A stretch of 64,000 bases of DNA from Thalassia testudinum (taxonomy: Eukaryota > Streptophyta > Magnoliopsida > Alismatales > Hydrocharitaceae). A program made the position numbers and the translations under genes. Positions 43,746 through 55,544 of this stretch are shown here, piece after piece. The notes beneath the pieces are model-generated. The model did no database searches and was not told the origin of the DNA. It was given only the letters and a program-made list of their open reading frames with translations. Position 1 is the stretch's first letter, and each line of letters begins with the position of its first letter. The stretch spans positions 10,112,501 to 10,176,500 of the forward strand of contig JAZHRO010000024.1 of the NCBI GenBank assembly GCA_037157565.1. Reading direction: 5' to 3'.

Positions 43746-45475
43746 ATCAATGAACGGCTTGAGTCTCTGACCGTTCACGATGAAAGGTTCGGAATCGTGG
43801 CTGAGCGGACTGATTTCGATAGCTCCATTTCCAAAAACCTATCGGACTAAATATGGTCCGACCCACTTGGATCGCAGCTTTTTGGGAAAAGTTTGAGTCG
43901 GGCATCAAAGAGTAGGACCTTCTGACCAGGATGAAAGATCTTTCTCGAGATATGCTTGTCATGGAAGGCTTTAACTCACTCCTTGTAGATTCGCGAGTTC
44001 TCATACGCGTCTAGGCGTAATTCATCGATCTCGCTGATTTGGAGTTTTCTGTGGGTTCCAACCTTTGAAAGATCTAGATTACAATTCCGTACTGCCCAAT
44101 AGGCTTTATGCTCCAGTTCTACGGGAAGGTGACACGCCTTCCCGTATACCAGTCTAAAGGGAGACATGCCTAATTGGGTTTTGTGGGCGGTCCTATAGGC
44201 CCACAATGCTTCCGGAAGTCAGGACGACCAGTCCTTCCTGTTAGGCCGAACAGTGACCTGCAGGATTTTCTTGATCTCCCGATTTGATAGCTCAGCTAGA
44301 CCATTAGTTTGGGGGTGGTAAGGAGTAGAGATTCGGTGAGACACCCCGTATTTGGTCATCAGTGACCTAAACTGAGCGTTCTTAAAGTGGGTCTCTCCAT
44401 CAGAGATTATGGCACGGGGAATCCCGAACCTTGAGAAAATGTTTTGATGAATGAATTTGAGAACAATTTTGTGATCACAGGTTCGGGTCGGTATGGCTTC
44501 GATCCATTTGGACATGTAGTCCACAGCAAGCACAATGTATTCGAAACCATCCGAAACAGGAAAGGGGCCCATAAAATCAATCCCCCTAACATCAAAGATT
44601 TCGCATACGAGAATCGGCTGCAAAGGCATCATGTCGTGATGGCTCATGTTGCCCAAAGTTTGGCAACGACTGCATGCCTTGCAGTGACTGTATGCGTCTT
44701 TGAACAGTGTGGGCCAGTAAAAGCCACACTGGAGGACTTTTGATGCGGTTTTATGCCCAGAGAAATGGCCACCGCATGCCTGGTCATGGCAGAAAGAGAG
44801 GATATTGCTGAATTCCTCTTTCGGGACACATCTCCGAATAATTTGATCGGCACCTATGCGGAAAAGGTACGGATCTTCCCAGATGTAATACTTGGTATCA
44901 GAACGCAATTTGTCTTTCTTGGCCTTCGGCCAATCAGACGGGGTCTGATGAGATGCCAAATAGTTTACTATATCAGCAAACCATGGAAGTCTAGTACCAA
45001 CAGTAAGCAGGTGCTCATCAGGAAAATGTTCCGTGATGGGTCCGGAAGGGTTGATAATCTCAGAAGGAAGACGGGACAGATGGTCGGCTACCACATTCTG
45101 TCTTCCCGCCTTGTCGCGAATCTCGAGATCGAATTCTTGCAACAGCAAGATCCATCGGATTAGTCGGGGCTTCGCGTCCTTCTTGGCAAGGAGATGCCTT
45201 ACAGCCGTGTGATCCGAGTAAATGATGACATGGAAACCCAGAAGATATGATTGGAACTTTTCAAGGGCAAATACTACGGCTAGCAACTCTTTCTCCGTAA
45301 CTGTATAGTTACGCTGAGCCTCGTCAAGTGTCTTGCTAGCGTAGTATATGTCCACGGGTTTCCCGTCAGCTTTTTGCCCCAGGACCGCCCCTACAGCGAA
45401 ATCAGATGCATCGCACATGATCTCAAAGGGTTGAGACCAATCAGGAGATTGTAGGATTGGTGCCTGGGTGACTCA
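43746..45475 (-). pseudogene. Athila-like RNase H and integrase
   Basis: From 45418 downward the frame reads MCDASDFAVGAVLGQ and YTVTEKELLAVVFALEKF (RNase H). It then has a zinc-binding part with HFSGHKTAS and CKACSRCQTLG, and the integrase core with GIDFMGPFPVS, IISDGETHFKN and NGLAELSNREIKK, where the catalytic D, D and E can be assigned. TGA at 44219-44221 interrupts it; the same frame goes on from 44206 ([20 protein letters not shown]) to about 43976, and the tail has a further shift. It is separated from RT by one in-frame stop at 45473-45475. Confidence 0.88.
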
Positions 45476-46762
45476 GTCACGCAGGTTTTCAAAGGCTAGT
45501 GTGCATTTCTTGGAGATTTCAAAGGATAAATCCTTGGAGAGCAGGGAAGTCAAGGGGCGCGCGATTTTCGAAAAATCCGGAATGAAACGACGATAAAAAC
45601 TGACGTGCCCCAAAAAAGAACGGATGTCCCTGATCGAGCTAGGCATAGGAAGGCGAGAGATGAGATCAACCTTAGCTCGATCCATTTGGATGCCTTTTTC
45701 TGAAATCAAATGTCCCAAGACAATTCCCTCAGGCACCATGAAATGGCTCTTTTCCCAGGAAAGAACCAAATTCACATCGATGCACCGCCTGAGTATCTGG
45801 ACCAAGTGTTGGAGGCAATCGTCGAATGATGCTCCAAAAATTGAAAAGTCATCCATGAAGACTTCCAGATAATCACCTACCATATCTGAGAATATGGCAA
45901 GCATGCACCGCTGAAAAGTAGCGGGTGCATTGCAAAGACCGAAAGGCATCCTTCGGAAAGCGTATGTTCCGAAGGGGCAGGTGAACGTGGTCTTTTCTTG
46001 GTCTTCAGGATGGATTGCCACCTGGTTATAACCGGAGTACCCGTCAAGAAAGCAGAAGAACCTATTTCCCGCTAGTTTCTCGAGAATCTGATCAATGAAA
46101 GGTAGTGGGAAATGATCCTTCCTCGTGGAGGAATTGAGTCGGCGGTAATCTATACAGACTCTCCACGCATTGGCTAATCGGGTAGGAATGATTTCTCCGG
46201 TCTCAGTCGTTATGGTGGTGAGTCCTGCCTTCTTAGGCACAACCTGAATTGGGCTCACCCAACGACTATCGGAGATCGGGTAGATGATCCCGGCATCTAA
46301 CCACTTGATGATCTCCTTTTTCACGACCTCCTGCAGATTGGGGTTCAAGCGTCTCTGCATTTCACGAGAAGGTCGTGCGCCCTCTTCTGAATAGATATGA
46401 TGAGTGCAATAAGAGGGACTTATTCCAGTCAAGTCATCGAGAGTCCACCCGATGGCTTTGCGATGTTGCTGGAGGACAGCAATCAGACGGGATTCCTGTT
46501 CAAGATTGAGGTTGGAATTGATAATCACAGGAAGGGTCTGATTAGAATCCAAAAAGATGTATTTCAAGTGAGCAGGAAGGGGCTTCAGTTCGAGGATGGG
46601 GTTATCAGCAGTAGCGGGTGGTTCAGTATAGACGTGAGGTTCAAGGGTAGGAGTTACTGGGTTGTTCATATCTGGAATTGACTCCTCAGTTTGCGGGTCA
46701 AGATCTTTCTGCGGTTGATGAGGTATAATTAGGTCATTCTGGAAGTGTGTTTCATCAACCAA
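45473..46762 (-). pseudogene. Athila-like reverse transcriptase
   Basis: 429 codons. It has VCIDYRRLNSSTRKDHFPLP, FFCFLDGYSGYNQVAIHPED, TYAFRRMPFGLCNAPATFQR and the active-site box FMDD (LEVFMDDFSIFG), then IRSFLGHVSFYRRFIPDFSK. It ends at a stop 18 codons before the RNase H part, with the frame kept, so RT, RNase H and integrase were one polyprotein interrupted by a point change. Confidence 0.9.
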
Positions 46763-46860
46763 AGTCCTAACGTCACAAATCTGTTCGATGACATCGCAAT
46801 TGATTCCTTGTTGGGCCTTAAATATATCAATTTTTAGGGCTTGATTCCCAAATTTGAGCT

Positions 46861-47454
46861 CTATTTGGCCCCCTCACAGCTAATGTTGGCTCTAGCAGTA
46901 GCCAAGAAAGGTCTCCCTAAAATGATTGGTGTATCCCTAAGGTTCTCAGGTGCGTCCATGTCTAAGACTATAAAGTCTACAGGAAAGTAGAAATCCCACA
47001 CTCTCACAATAACATCCTCGAGAATCCCTTTTGGTGACTTTATGGATCGATCTGCTAATTGTAATGTCACCTCGGTTGGTTTTAGCTCAGATTCTTCTAG
47101 ATGGTCAAGTAAGGATGTGAGTATCAGGTTTATGGATGCACCCAAGTCCAGCAAGGCTCTATCAAATTGGGTATCACCTATCTTGCAGGAAATCAGGGGA
47201 GTACCAGGATCTTTTGCCTTGGGTGGGAGTCTACTGAGGATTACAGAGCTGGCTTGCTCTGATAGAACAATTGGGCTCCCACCCTTGGTACGTGGCTTAC
47301 GCAAGGGTGTACACACATTTTTTAAGAATCGTGTGTAAGCCGGTACGTGGCGGATGGCATTCATCAAAGGGATGTTTATGTGGACCTGCTCAAAGAGCTT
47401 GACCAGGTCCTCCTCAGGTGCCACGGGCTTGGTGGTTTTCTTTCCCTTGGTCAA
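46861..47454 (-). pseudogene. Athila-like aspartic protease region
   Basis: The frame contains LVKLFEQVHINIPLMNAIRH, RALLDLGASINLILTSLLDH and TPIILGRPFLATARANI. DLGAS is the Athila form of the D(S/T)GA motif. It lies out of frame with RT (98 bases between the two frames), so there is a frameshift or programmed shift between them. Confidence 0.87.
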
Positions 47455-47736
47455 GGCCTCGGGAAACGGGATCTTGGTTGGTTCTTCTAGGATAGGTCCA
47501 GGTTGTGGATCTGGGATAGGGGTAGGAACGTCCTGGATTACTACCCTAGGCTTGGGATCACTATCAGGCCTAGAGTGGCTTGGATGAGGTGGGTCTTGGG
47601 TTTCCTTACCACTACGGGTTGTTACGGAATTAAGTTCTGCCTGGTTTTGGTTGGGACTGGGTAAGATAGGTTGCTGCTGGTAACCCGCAAAAGAAGTGGA
47701 GGCCTCTATCCCGTCTGGTGAAGGAACAGAGGGGGC

Positions 47737-49358
47737 CTAATAAATCATATGGGCCTGGCCCGGGTTTGGGTTCATAATGCGCCGCTGGGTTGGCACGTTA
47801 TTCGAGTTAGGAAGGGGTTGGGAAGGAAGAGTGCCTGGCTGGCGAGAATTTGCCAACTGGGCCAATTGGTTTTGGACCTCTGTGATTTCGTCCTTGTGTT
47901 TCCTTTGAATAGCCGCATTCGTTCTTTGAATGTCAGCCAGAGTCTGAAGGATAAGGGACATTTGATCCTGATTTGGCCCTGATGGATAAGTAGGGTTGGG
48001 CCGAGGCTGAGGCGGCTGGTAAGGACGAGGGAGTTGTGGGCGGGGATGAAAGGGTGGTCCTTGGGTTTGGGAATTTCCCGCGCACTGAAAGTTGGGATGG
48101 TTTCGCCATCTAGGGTTATAGGTGTTGGAGAACGGGTCGTTCTGGATGGCGTTGAGGTCCTCGCAGGTCTGAGGAACCTCTAGAGAATCACAGAAAGGGG
48201 GAATGGAATTCCCCAAGCTGGTGTAGAAAGGATCGGATGATCCTTCGACTCGAGAATTCGATGGGGATGGATATGGATCCATCCTAGGGGAAGGTTGGTG
48301 GAGAATGCTTTGCACAGTCTCCTGTGTGAAAGGAGGTTGTGCAAAGGAGTTATGCGCAGAGGTGGCTCGCTGCAAGTGCTGAGTCAGCTCATCCACCTTC
48401 TTCTCGATGATTGAGACCTTGTCCAATCGACTGGCCATTAACTCCAGGTCGACTGATGCGGACAGGCCCTGCGTCTCATGTGCTCCCCTAAGATTCGTCG
48501 ATGAGCGGGTATTCGTCCTGTCAAATAATCCCATGGAGTCATTGTTGATGGAGTTCTCGCACATGTTTTCGAGAATCACCCACACGGTGTCTTCATGTTG
48601 ACCCATGATATTTCCTCCACAAGTTGCATTGACGAAAAGACGAATGTCCTCACGGAGTCCCTGGTAAAAAGATTGGACCTGTTCCCATTTAGGAACTCCG
48701 TGATGGGGGCACTTTCTCATGAGATCCTGAAAGCGAAGTGTGTAATCTGATCGCGCAAGGCGTTGATCGGACCAACGGGGAAGAACTTTTTCAAAAACTC
48801 GGACTGAAGTTCTTCCCAAGTATTGATCGGCCGGGTCTGAGTTTGATACCAATGAGCGGCCTTATCCATAAGAGAAAAGGAGAACATCTTCATGAGAAGA
48901 ATATCCCGATTTTGCGCGTCTGACCCAAAAGTTTGGGCCAGATGCTTTAGCTGTTTGATGTGCTGGAAGGGATCTTCGGAATTAAGCCCATGGAATTTAG
49001 GTATAGCATAAATCATGTTGGGCTTCAATTCGGAATCAAGTCCTCTAGTCGGGATTCTGACTCGAGGCTCAATGGCCACCACAGTAGGATTATAATGGTC
49101 CCGCATCATAGGACGCTGCGGTGGGTGCACAAAGTTTTGAAAGTGGTCATTAAGTCACTGGAGCTGGTGCTCCAATTTGTTTTCTTCCTCAACAGGCTGA
49201 GCCATGATAGGGGAAGAAGAAGAGCTTGATTCAGAATCAGATGAGAGAATGATGGGGTAAGGTTGTTGTTGAAACACGGGAGTCAAGGCTGCGCCTTGAC
49301 GAGAGTGAATTCCTAAAGGAGATCTTAAGGGTGGTCTTAAGGATCTCCTACCGTTCAT
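47737..49358 (-). pseudogene. Athila-like gag
   Basis: The start at 49358 gives MNGRRSLRPPLRSPLG and a stretch of serines. A TGA/TAA-type stop at 49155-49157 interrupts it, and the same frame goes on through IPKFHGLNSEDPFQHIKQLK and ELQSEFLKKFFPVGPINALR. Near 48730 the frame shifts and some residues seem deleted. It then resumes with FQDLMRKCPHHGVPKWEQVQ, SFYQGLREDIRLFVNATCGG, and a Pro/Gln-rich C-terminus ending at 47737. Confidence 0.87.
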
Positions 49359-50249
49359 GCACTGTTGGAGTGGAAGAGTTTAGAAGGTGCTGGACCCAAT
49401 CAAGTCACCCAAAAATGTGTTTGGTGACTATAGAGGTGCGGGGCAAATGGACCCCTTGATCAGAAAGATCGTCCACCTGAGAATTACCTGGGCAGCTAGA
49501 GAGGGTGAGTCCCGCGAAGACCCCTACACGGTAGAGCGTCCCCACGGGTTACAGGGTTTCCCCCACCCGACCTCTCTTGTCACTGCGGTTCCAAGTAGAC
49601 CAGAATGGGGATCTTGACCTCTTAAGTCTACCTCTTTTACTTTAAGATCAGGGTGCTTAAGGTTTCACTTGAACTTTTAGGTATTTTGAGTGAAGAAGTG
49701 ACCTAATTTTAAGGTTGGTTGACCCAAGGGGTCAACTTCACCTCTTGTTCATTTGAGAGCTTTTGGGTCCTTTCTTTTAGGGTTCAAGTGTTTAGAGAGC
49801 CAATTGTTTAGTATAGATCTTTTCAAACAAGGTTTAGGTACACCTCTTCTTGGGAAGATCTTTTCTTTGTTAATAGAAGGTGTGTCTCTAAAAACCCTAG
49901 CTTTTTAATTCCTGAGTTGGCTCTAGTTGGTCCATTTCAGTTGCCTCAAAAATGTAGTATCTAGGGCTCAATTAAGAAGGTTTTAACCCTAGTTACCTTA
50001 GTTGGATGGACAGTTAAAATGTGTTGAAATGAAAAATTTAGGCAACTTTGAGGAATTACTACGTATGATGCAGGTAGCCCTAAGTTGATTTTTCTTTTCG
50101 TTCCTTTTTAGATTTGAAGGGAGTTAAGAAAGGGCTGATGAAGATTACCTGTTTTGTTGGAGTGTTTGTTGTGCGGCTGTTCTTTCAATTTTTACCTGCA
50201 CATAAGAGAGAGAAAAAGATTACGAATCTCTTAAAAGAAATTCAAAGCT

Positions 50250-50264
50250 TCTAGGCGCCAAAAA
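50250..50264 (-). promoter_or_regulatory. Primer-binding site of the Athila-like element
   Basis: On the minus strand TTTTTGGCGCCTAG follows the 5' LTR directly. The TGGCGCC core is what Athila elements use. Confidence 0.65.
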
Positions 50265-50265
50265 C

Positions 50266-52970
50266 TGGTTCGGTGCCAATCCTCTATGGTTTTAATATCT
50301 CGTTGTAGTATAGTATAGAGGAGCAATTACCAGTTTAATATAATTTGTTACTTGGAAAATAAAAGTTTTCCCAGGTCGAACTCAGGGAGTAAATTGTATT
50401 CTAGAAGTACAAAGTTTCTATTACAAAAGTGAAAAGAGAGAGAGAGAGATTTATTTTGTTGGCTTTTTCTTCTTCTCTCTTCTTTCTCGTCTTTGTCTTC
50501 TTCTCTTCTCTCTTGGGTTCTTCAGTCTTCTTCCTTCTGTTCTTCTTATTCCTCTTCTGTTCTTCTCTTTTCTTGTCTTCTCTCTTCTCTTTTTCTTCTC
50601 TGCGGCAGTGGTGATCCTCCTCTTCCTTTTCTTTCTTTCTTTTCCTTCCTTGATTCTTCTTTTCTTTCTTCAGGGCGTCGTCTGATTTTTTCAATCAGAC
50701 GACTTAAGTAGTGCATCTTCTTTCTTTCTTTCCTCTGTGGCTTTCTTCTTCTTCTTCTCGCAGTCCTTCTTCTTCTTCTTGTCTTCTCTTTTCTCTTCTG
50801 TGCCTGCACACTCACAGTTTGGTCAGAAGGCAAAAACCTACTCTACCCTCCCCCCGCGTCTCTCTCTATCTGAATTCACTCGTAGGATAGCTCTCCCAGA
50901 GCTGCCGGGTATCCGGGTACGAGTCGTGCCCTGGTCCAGGCCCACCGACGTGCGTGGTGGGCGAGGAGTGTTCGAGTCAAGTCGGGTCGGCTGGATCCGC
51001 GTGATGAGCTCGCGGACCGAGCGGGTGAAGCGGGTGAGAGGGACCTCACCCCGTGTGCTGAGGCGATAAGCCTACAGCACTTTTACAATTTATGCAGGCG
51101 TGCCGCTTCAGAGTCCTCCGAGGTGGGACTAAATGTCCCACCCCAATTGGGCGCCTGCAGCTGAGAAAGCTGCAGGCAATCGCGGCTATGCGCGGAGCTT
51201 TCTCCCCAGCTGTGGGCTTGGGCAGGTGCGCAAGGGCGAACCTTGCGTCCTGGGGAGTCTGGCCTGGGCGAAGCGAGGCTGCAGCTACAGCTGCAGCTGC
51301 AGGCGGAAGAAGCTTCACTTGCCCAGCAATGGCGGCGGAGGACGGGTGACCTGTTCACAGCAAAATGGCCTCTCGGCCTAATCAGAAGGTGTAGGGAGCT
51401 TCACCGGAGTGCGGAGAAGCTCGTTCGGGTGGTGGCGAGGCGTGGGGCGACGTGTAGGGGCTGCCCTAGGTCAGACTGTGGCCGGGGGAAAGGGTTTTTT
51501 CGAGGGAGTGATGTGGAGGTGAGGAGTGGCAGTGAAGGGGCGGGAATGGTTCAGCGTGATGAGGCGGAGGTTTTGGGTCGGTCGGAGAGTCGTGTGGGGT
51601 GGTGGAATGATGGGAGCGAGTCGCCGGAGGTTGGCCGGAGATGGAGAAGGTGAGGGCGATTTGGTGCGGTTGAAGGGTGGTTGAACAAATTGGAGTAGGG
51701 AAAAGAAAGAGGGGAGGAAGAGAAAGAACTGTACCTACTTGGAGGGACGAGGGGGACCGGAGTAGGACGACAGTCGTATAGACTATCACCGGAGAAGAAG
51801 ATGCCCAGTGAGAAGGGGGCGGCGGCGAGGAGAGAGCGGGAGAGCACGCGCTGGGTACGGCGCGACGCTGGAAGAGCGGGCAAAGGCAGCTCTGCTGCTG
51901 GTAATGCGGCAGAGCGACGAGGAGGAGGAGGAAGAATCGCCGGAGCAGGGGGGCTTCTGCCGGAGTGGGTAGAGAGGAAAGGGGGGAGGTTTCTCCGTCA
52001 GAACCGAGATGTTGAGTTCGGTGGACGGGGGCGATTTTTATAGAGGTGGAATCAGAGAGGACGGAGAGAGGCGACGTGCCTCCCTCGTCAGGGGACGCTG
52101 GAGATGGAGACCCATACCTTCCGCGCATTCGCACAGGAGGTATGGGTGGTTGCAGAGACCATGGAGGTGTCCCTGCGACGGCAGACGTTGCAGGGAACCC
52201 CCGGTTGACTTGGCAGAGGGTCACCCTTACCCTGCGTGGCGCCATGCTTTGCGTAAAGTCGCCGGAGCATGGCGCTGCTCAGGGTTTTGCAGGGAGGACC
52301 CAAATGTAAAGAACGAAGAAGAGTTAGGAGCCAAAATGTGAGGGTTTCAAAAGTTGAGGGTCAAAAAGTAATAGATGAGGACCAAAATGCAAAGTCGGTT
52401 AAGAAGGTCTCTTCTTAGGCTCAAGTTTTTATGCATGACTAAACGGTTCCTAAGGATTATAATGGTGAATTTTATTTCTAGATCAGACCTTGTTTGACAG
52501 GTCAATTTACGTAAAAACCCAAATTAAGTCATTAATTGGGCATGGTTCTCGATGTAGGTCAAAATGGGTTCTTAAGGCCAAATTGAAGGTTCTAAGGCCT
52601 AGAGATTATTTTTCTACGAATTGTAGAGGGTTTAGTCAATTTTTTTATTTGCCTCGAACCTCGTGAATTGAAGTGGGTTTGTGTTTAGGGTTACAGGATG
52701 TCATTTAATTCCTTGGAGTTGCTGTAGCCCTTATTGGATCAACTCATCCTAGTTTTCTTCTTATTAGGTTAGTTTGACCTATGTTTGGATCCTGAGTTAC
52801 CCTGTTTTCAGATTGGATTGGTGAAATTGCATTTTTACCCCTTAGTTTTTATTTTCTTTACAAACTCAGATTTTCTCTGAGTCAAGCCTTTCTACAGTTA
52901 TGTAGGAGCTTTTTCTTGCAAATCTGGGTTAGATGGTGCTAGTTTAGGGTTTATGACGAGGTTCTCATCA
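50266..52970 (-). repeat. 5' LTR of the Athila-like element
   Basis: 2705 bp. Relative to the 3' LTR it has a 12-bp gain in a GCAGCT tract (about 51281-51300) and extra CTT triplets near 50765. It is followed by the target duplication GAGAG at 52971. Confidence 0.9.
52111..52146. promoter_or_regulatory. Conserved inverted repeat in the family A LTR, copy 3
   Basis: CCCATACCTTCCG pairs with AGGAGGTATGGG, weaker than copy 1 but with the outer CCCATACC/GGTATGGG intact, about 75 bp from TATAAAA (minus sense). Confidence 0.6.
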
Positions 52971-54300
52971 GAGAGCAACTGTCTCCATTTAGTGTAGAGC
53001 GGAGCTAGCCTCCCTTAGGTTGAGACCTAGGGTTAGGATTGGCCACACTCTACACCGAGTCCTGTTGGCCCTCACGTACGTGGTACCGAGGCGAGCTACT
53101 AGTGTAGGGAGGGAGCTAGCCACTCCATGGGACTCGAGGTTTAGCTAGTCACCCTACATCGACTTTGTTAGGCCCTCTAGGCAAACCAGGGTAGTCAGAC
53201 GAGGGTGCGTGGACTGTGGAGAGGCGAGACTCCTGTTTAGTTCTGAGGGGGCAAGGCCTTATACTGTTCCGTGCTGTACTTTGGGCATACCTGCTAGCGG
53301 AAACGACTGACCACGTGTCAGTGTGGGGTAGCTACCCGTACGCTTATTGGTTCGATGTAAAATCGATCGGCTTGTGTTATATATTTTTATTACTCGAAAA
53401 TAGAAAATCTCCGAGGTCGAACTTAGGGAGCAACACTTGATTCTAGAAGCATACAAAATCACAATTTACAATATATATATACTGTTTTACACAAAAAAGA
53501 AAGGGAAATTGATTTTTCATTCTTCTCTCTCTTTCTCCTTTTGTTTGCCTCTCTCTCTTTCTCTTTTCAGACATTTGACTCCAAGGGTCAGACGACTTAA
53601 ACTCCACTTGCTACAGTGTTTTGCCTCTGTTGGCTGGATCTTCTTCTTTCTCTTGGCTTCTTCTTCTCTGTTGAGCTCCGCTTCGTCCTTCTTCTTTTTC
53701 TTCCTTTCTGTCCTGTGCCTCTGCTCTCTCTTTTATCTTCTTCTCTGCTGCGCCAAGTCCTTCTTTTTCTTTCTTCTTCACCTCAGCTTCTCTGCGGCTA
53801 TAGTGCTGCCTTCATTTTCTTCCTTTGCTGTGTGAGTTCTTCTTTCTCCTTCTCTTCTCTTTCACTTCTTCTCGCTGCTGCACTCCTTCCTCCTCCTTCT
53901 TCTCCTGCTTTCCTGCACAGTGCACAGTTAGGAAAAACCTAACCCTTACCCTCCCCACGTTTCTCTCTCTCAAATTCACTCTAGGGTTCGCTCTCCCAGA
54001 GCCTTAACCGGGTATGCAGGTCGGGTGATGCGCCCGGGACCAGGCGCAGGCGTGGGTAGTGCACGAGGTGTGCACATGCAGGGTAGTCGGATCCGGGTGC
54101 CAGGTCTGCGGGGGAAGTGTCGCGGACGAGGCGTGGCAGGGGTGCGAGGGACCTCACCTTAGTGTGTTTCGAGGCACTAAGCCCGAAACACATTCAATTT
54201 AAGCCCGGGTGCCTACTCGCGATCTTCCGTGGTGGGACTAAAGTCCTACCCGCTTCCGCGCTTGCGCCCGCAATAGACGGCTCCGCAATTGCAGCAGGCG

Positions 54301-54350
54301 TGGAGTCTCCTGACTCCACTTGGAGTCTCCTGACTCCACTTGGAGTCTGG
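54301..54350. repeat. Tandem 20-bp unit that is itself a hairpin
   Basis: TGGAGTCTCCTGACTCCACT occurs twice in a row and starts a third time. TGGAGTC and GACTCCA pair around TCCT, so each unit can fold back. Confidence 0.85.
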
Positions 54351-55223
54351 ATGCGTGTGTGCTGCAAACCCGCACCACCTGAGGGCTTCACCTGGAGCCG
54401 AGCGCGACCTGGAGCGGAGAACAAAAAAGCTTACTTGCTCGTTAATGGCGGACAGAGGCCTGACCCTGAAATCAATAGCCCAGCCTTTCAGCCACGTCAG
54501 ACCACAGGAAAACCTTCGCCGTATCACAGCGAAGGTGAGGCGGGGGTTGGCTGGCCGAGGGGTGCCTAGGCGTGCGTGCCTAGGTCACTCTGTGGCCGTG
54601 TTTATGGGTGTGTTCGGTGGGTGTTTAGGGAGGTGTTGGCGGTCGATGAAGGGGTGGTTTGTGATCAGTGAGTCATGGCGGAGCTTGTGGGGTGTCTGGC
54701 GAAGCGTGTGGAGGTGTGACGCGATGGCTGTGCTTCGCCAGTGGTCTGCCGGAGATGGAGAAGGTGATGGTGGTCGTCGTGTGGCAGTGAGTGATTTTGG
54801 GAATAGATTAGGGGGAAATGAAAAAGGGTAAAAGGGGAATAAATCTAACCTACTTAATAGATGAAAGAGGAGGAGGAGGCAGCGAGCAGCTGTGCTGCCA
54901 TCGTTGGAGAAGACAACGCCCAGGGGAGAAGATGGCGACGAGGAGGAGGTGCTGGAGGGTGCCTGCTGGTACGGCCAGACACAGTGGACGGTGAGGGTAA
55001 CCTTGCCACTGGTATGGTGGCAGGGCAACGAGAGCGGAGGAGGAAGGTCGCTGGAGCCCGCGGGAGAATGGCCGGAGGAGGAGACGAAGATTGAAGGGTT
55101 TCCTTGGCCAAAACAAGCTTGAAGGAAGCGACGGGGGCTGCCGTTTCTTAAATAGGTGCTGGCTGGGAGGGAATCGCGAGCATGAGGCGTGGGCTCCTCG
55201 TTAGAGCATGGTCGAAAAAAGAC

Positions 55224-55257
55224 CCATACCACTCGAGCGTTCACACGAGAGGTATGG
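55224..55257. promoter_or_regulatory. Conserved inverted repeat in the family A LTR, copy 4
   Basis: CCATACCACTCG and CGAGAGGTATGG pair with one mismatch, about 65-70 bp upstream (minus sense) of the TATA-like CTATTTAAG. Confidence 0.65.
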
Positions 55258-55521
55258 AGGCCTGCAGGGTATGGGAACTGGTCCATACAGAAGAGGACAA
55301 CGTAGGGAATCCTCCTTTCAAGTCTGGGGCCGGCTCCACAAGTTTGTGCAACGCTATCCTCCGCACAAAGTTGCCGGAGGTATGGCCTGCACTGTGCGGG
55401 GGCAGAAGGACCTGTCTGAAGAAAAATATGAGAAAGATAGGGGGAATCTACAAGGGTCCAAAAAAATAAGGGTCAAAAAGTAATTGTTGAGGATCGTTTT
55501 GTAAAGTGGGTCAAGGCAACC

Positions 55522-55526
55522 TTTCC
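55522..55526 (+). repeat. Target duplication TTTCC of the family B solo LTR (left)
   Basis: TTTCC is repeated exactly at 58215-58219, just after the LTR end TTACA. Confidence 0.85.
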
Positions 55527-55544
55527 TGTAACGAGCTCGTGCCC

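Larger units (their letters stand above)
39449..52970 (-). mobile_element. Athila-like Gypsy retrotransposon, nearly complete
   Basis: A 13.5 kb element read on the minus strand. The 5' LTR is 50266-52970 and the 3' LTR is 39449-42137, about 2.7 kb each and highly similar, so the insertion is fairly recent. Next to the 5' LTR is a primer-binding-site-like TTTTTGGCGCC (50250-50264, minus). The polypurine stretch GCATGGGGGTA lies next to the 3' LTR. The order is gag, protease, RT, RNase H, integrase, as in Gypsy. The protease DLGAS motif, gag and RT wording and long LTRs fit the Athila lineage. Only a few stops and frameshifts break it. No envelope-like frame is visible between the integrase end and the 3' LTR. 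Confidence 0.9.
37820..53347 (+). mobile_element. Family B LTR, copy 1, interrupted and truncated
   Basis: It begins TGTAATGGCCCGTTACC at 37820 and runs to 39448. After the Athila-like insertion it continues from 52971 to 53347, where a second family A LTR begins. About 2.0 kb of the 2.68 kb LTR remains; the end (CGTGCCGTAGTC... to TTACA) is lost. The parts match 59742 to about 61715 almost throughout. Features are the CAGACGTCTG array (37855-38755) and a TATA-like TATTTAAAC at about 38012. No internal domain of family B is present in the window. Confidence 0.82.
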
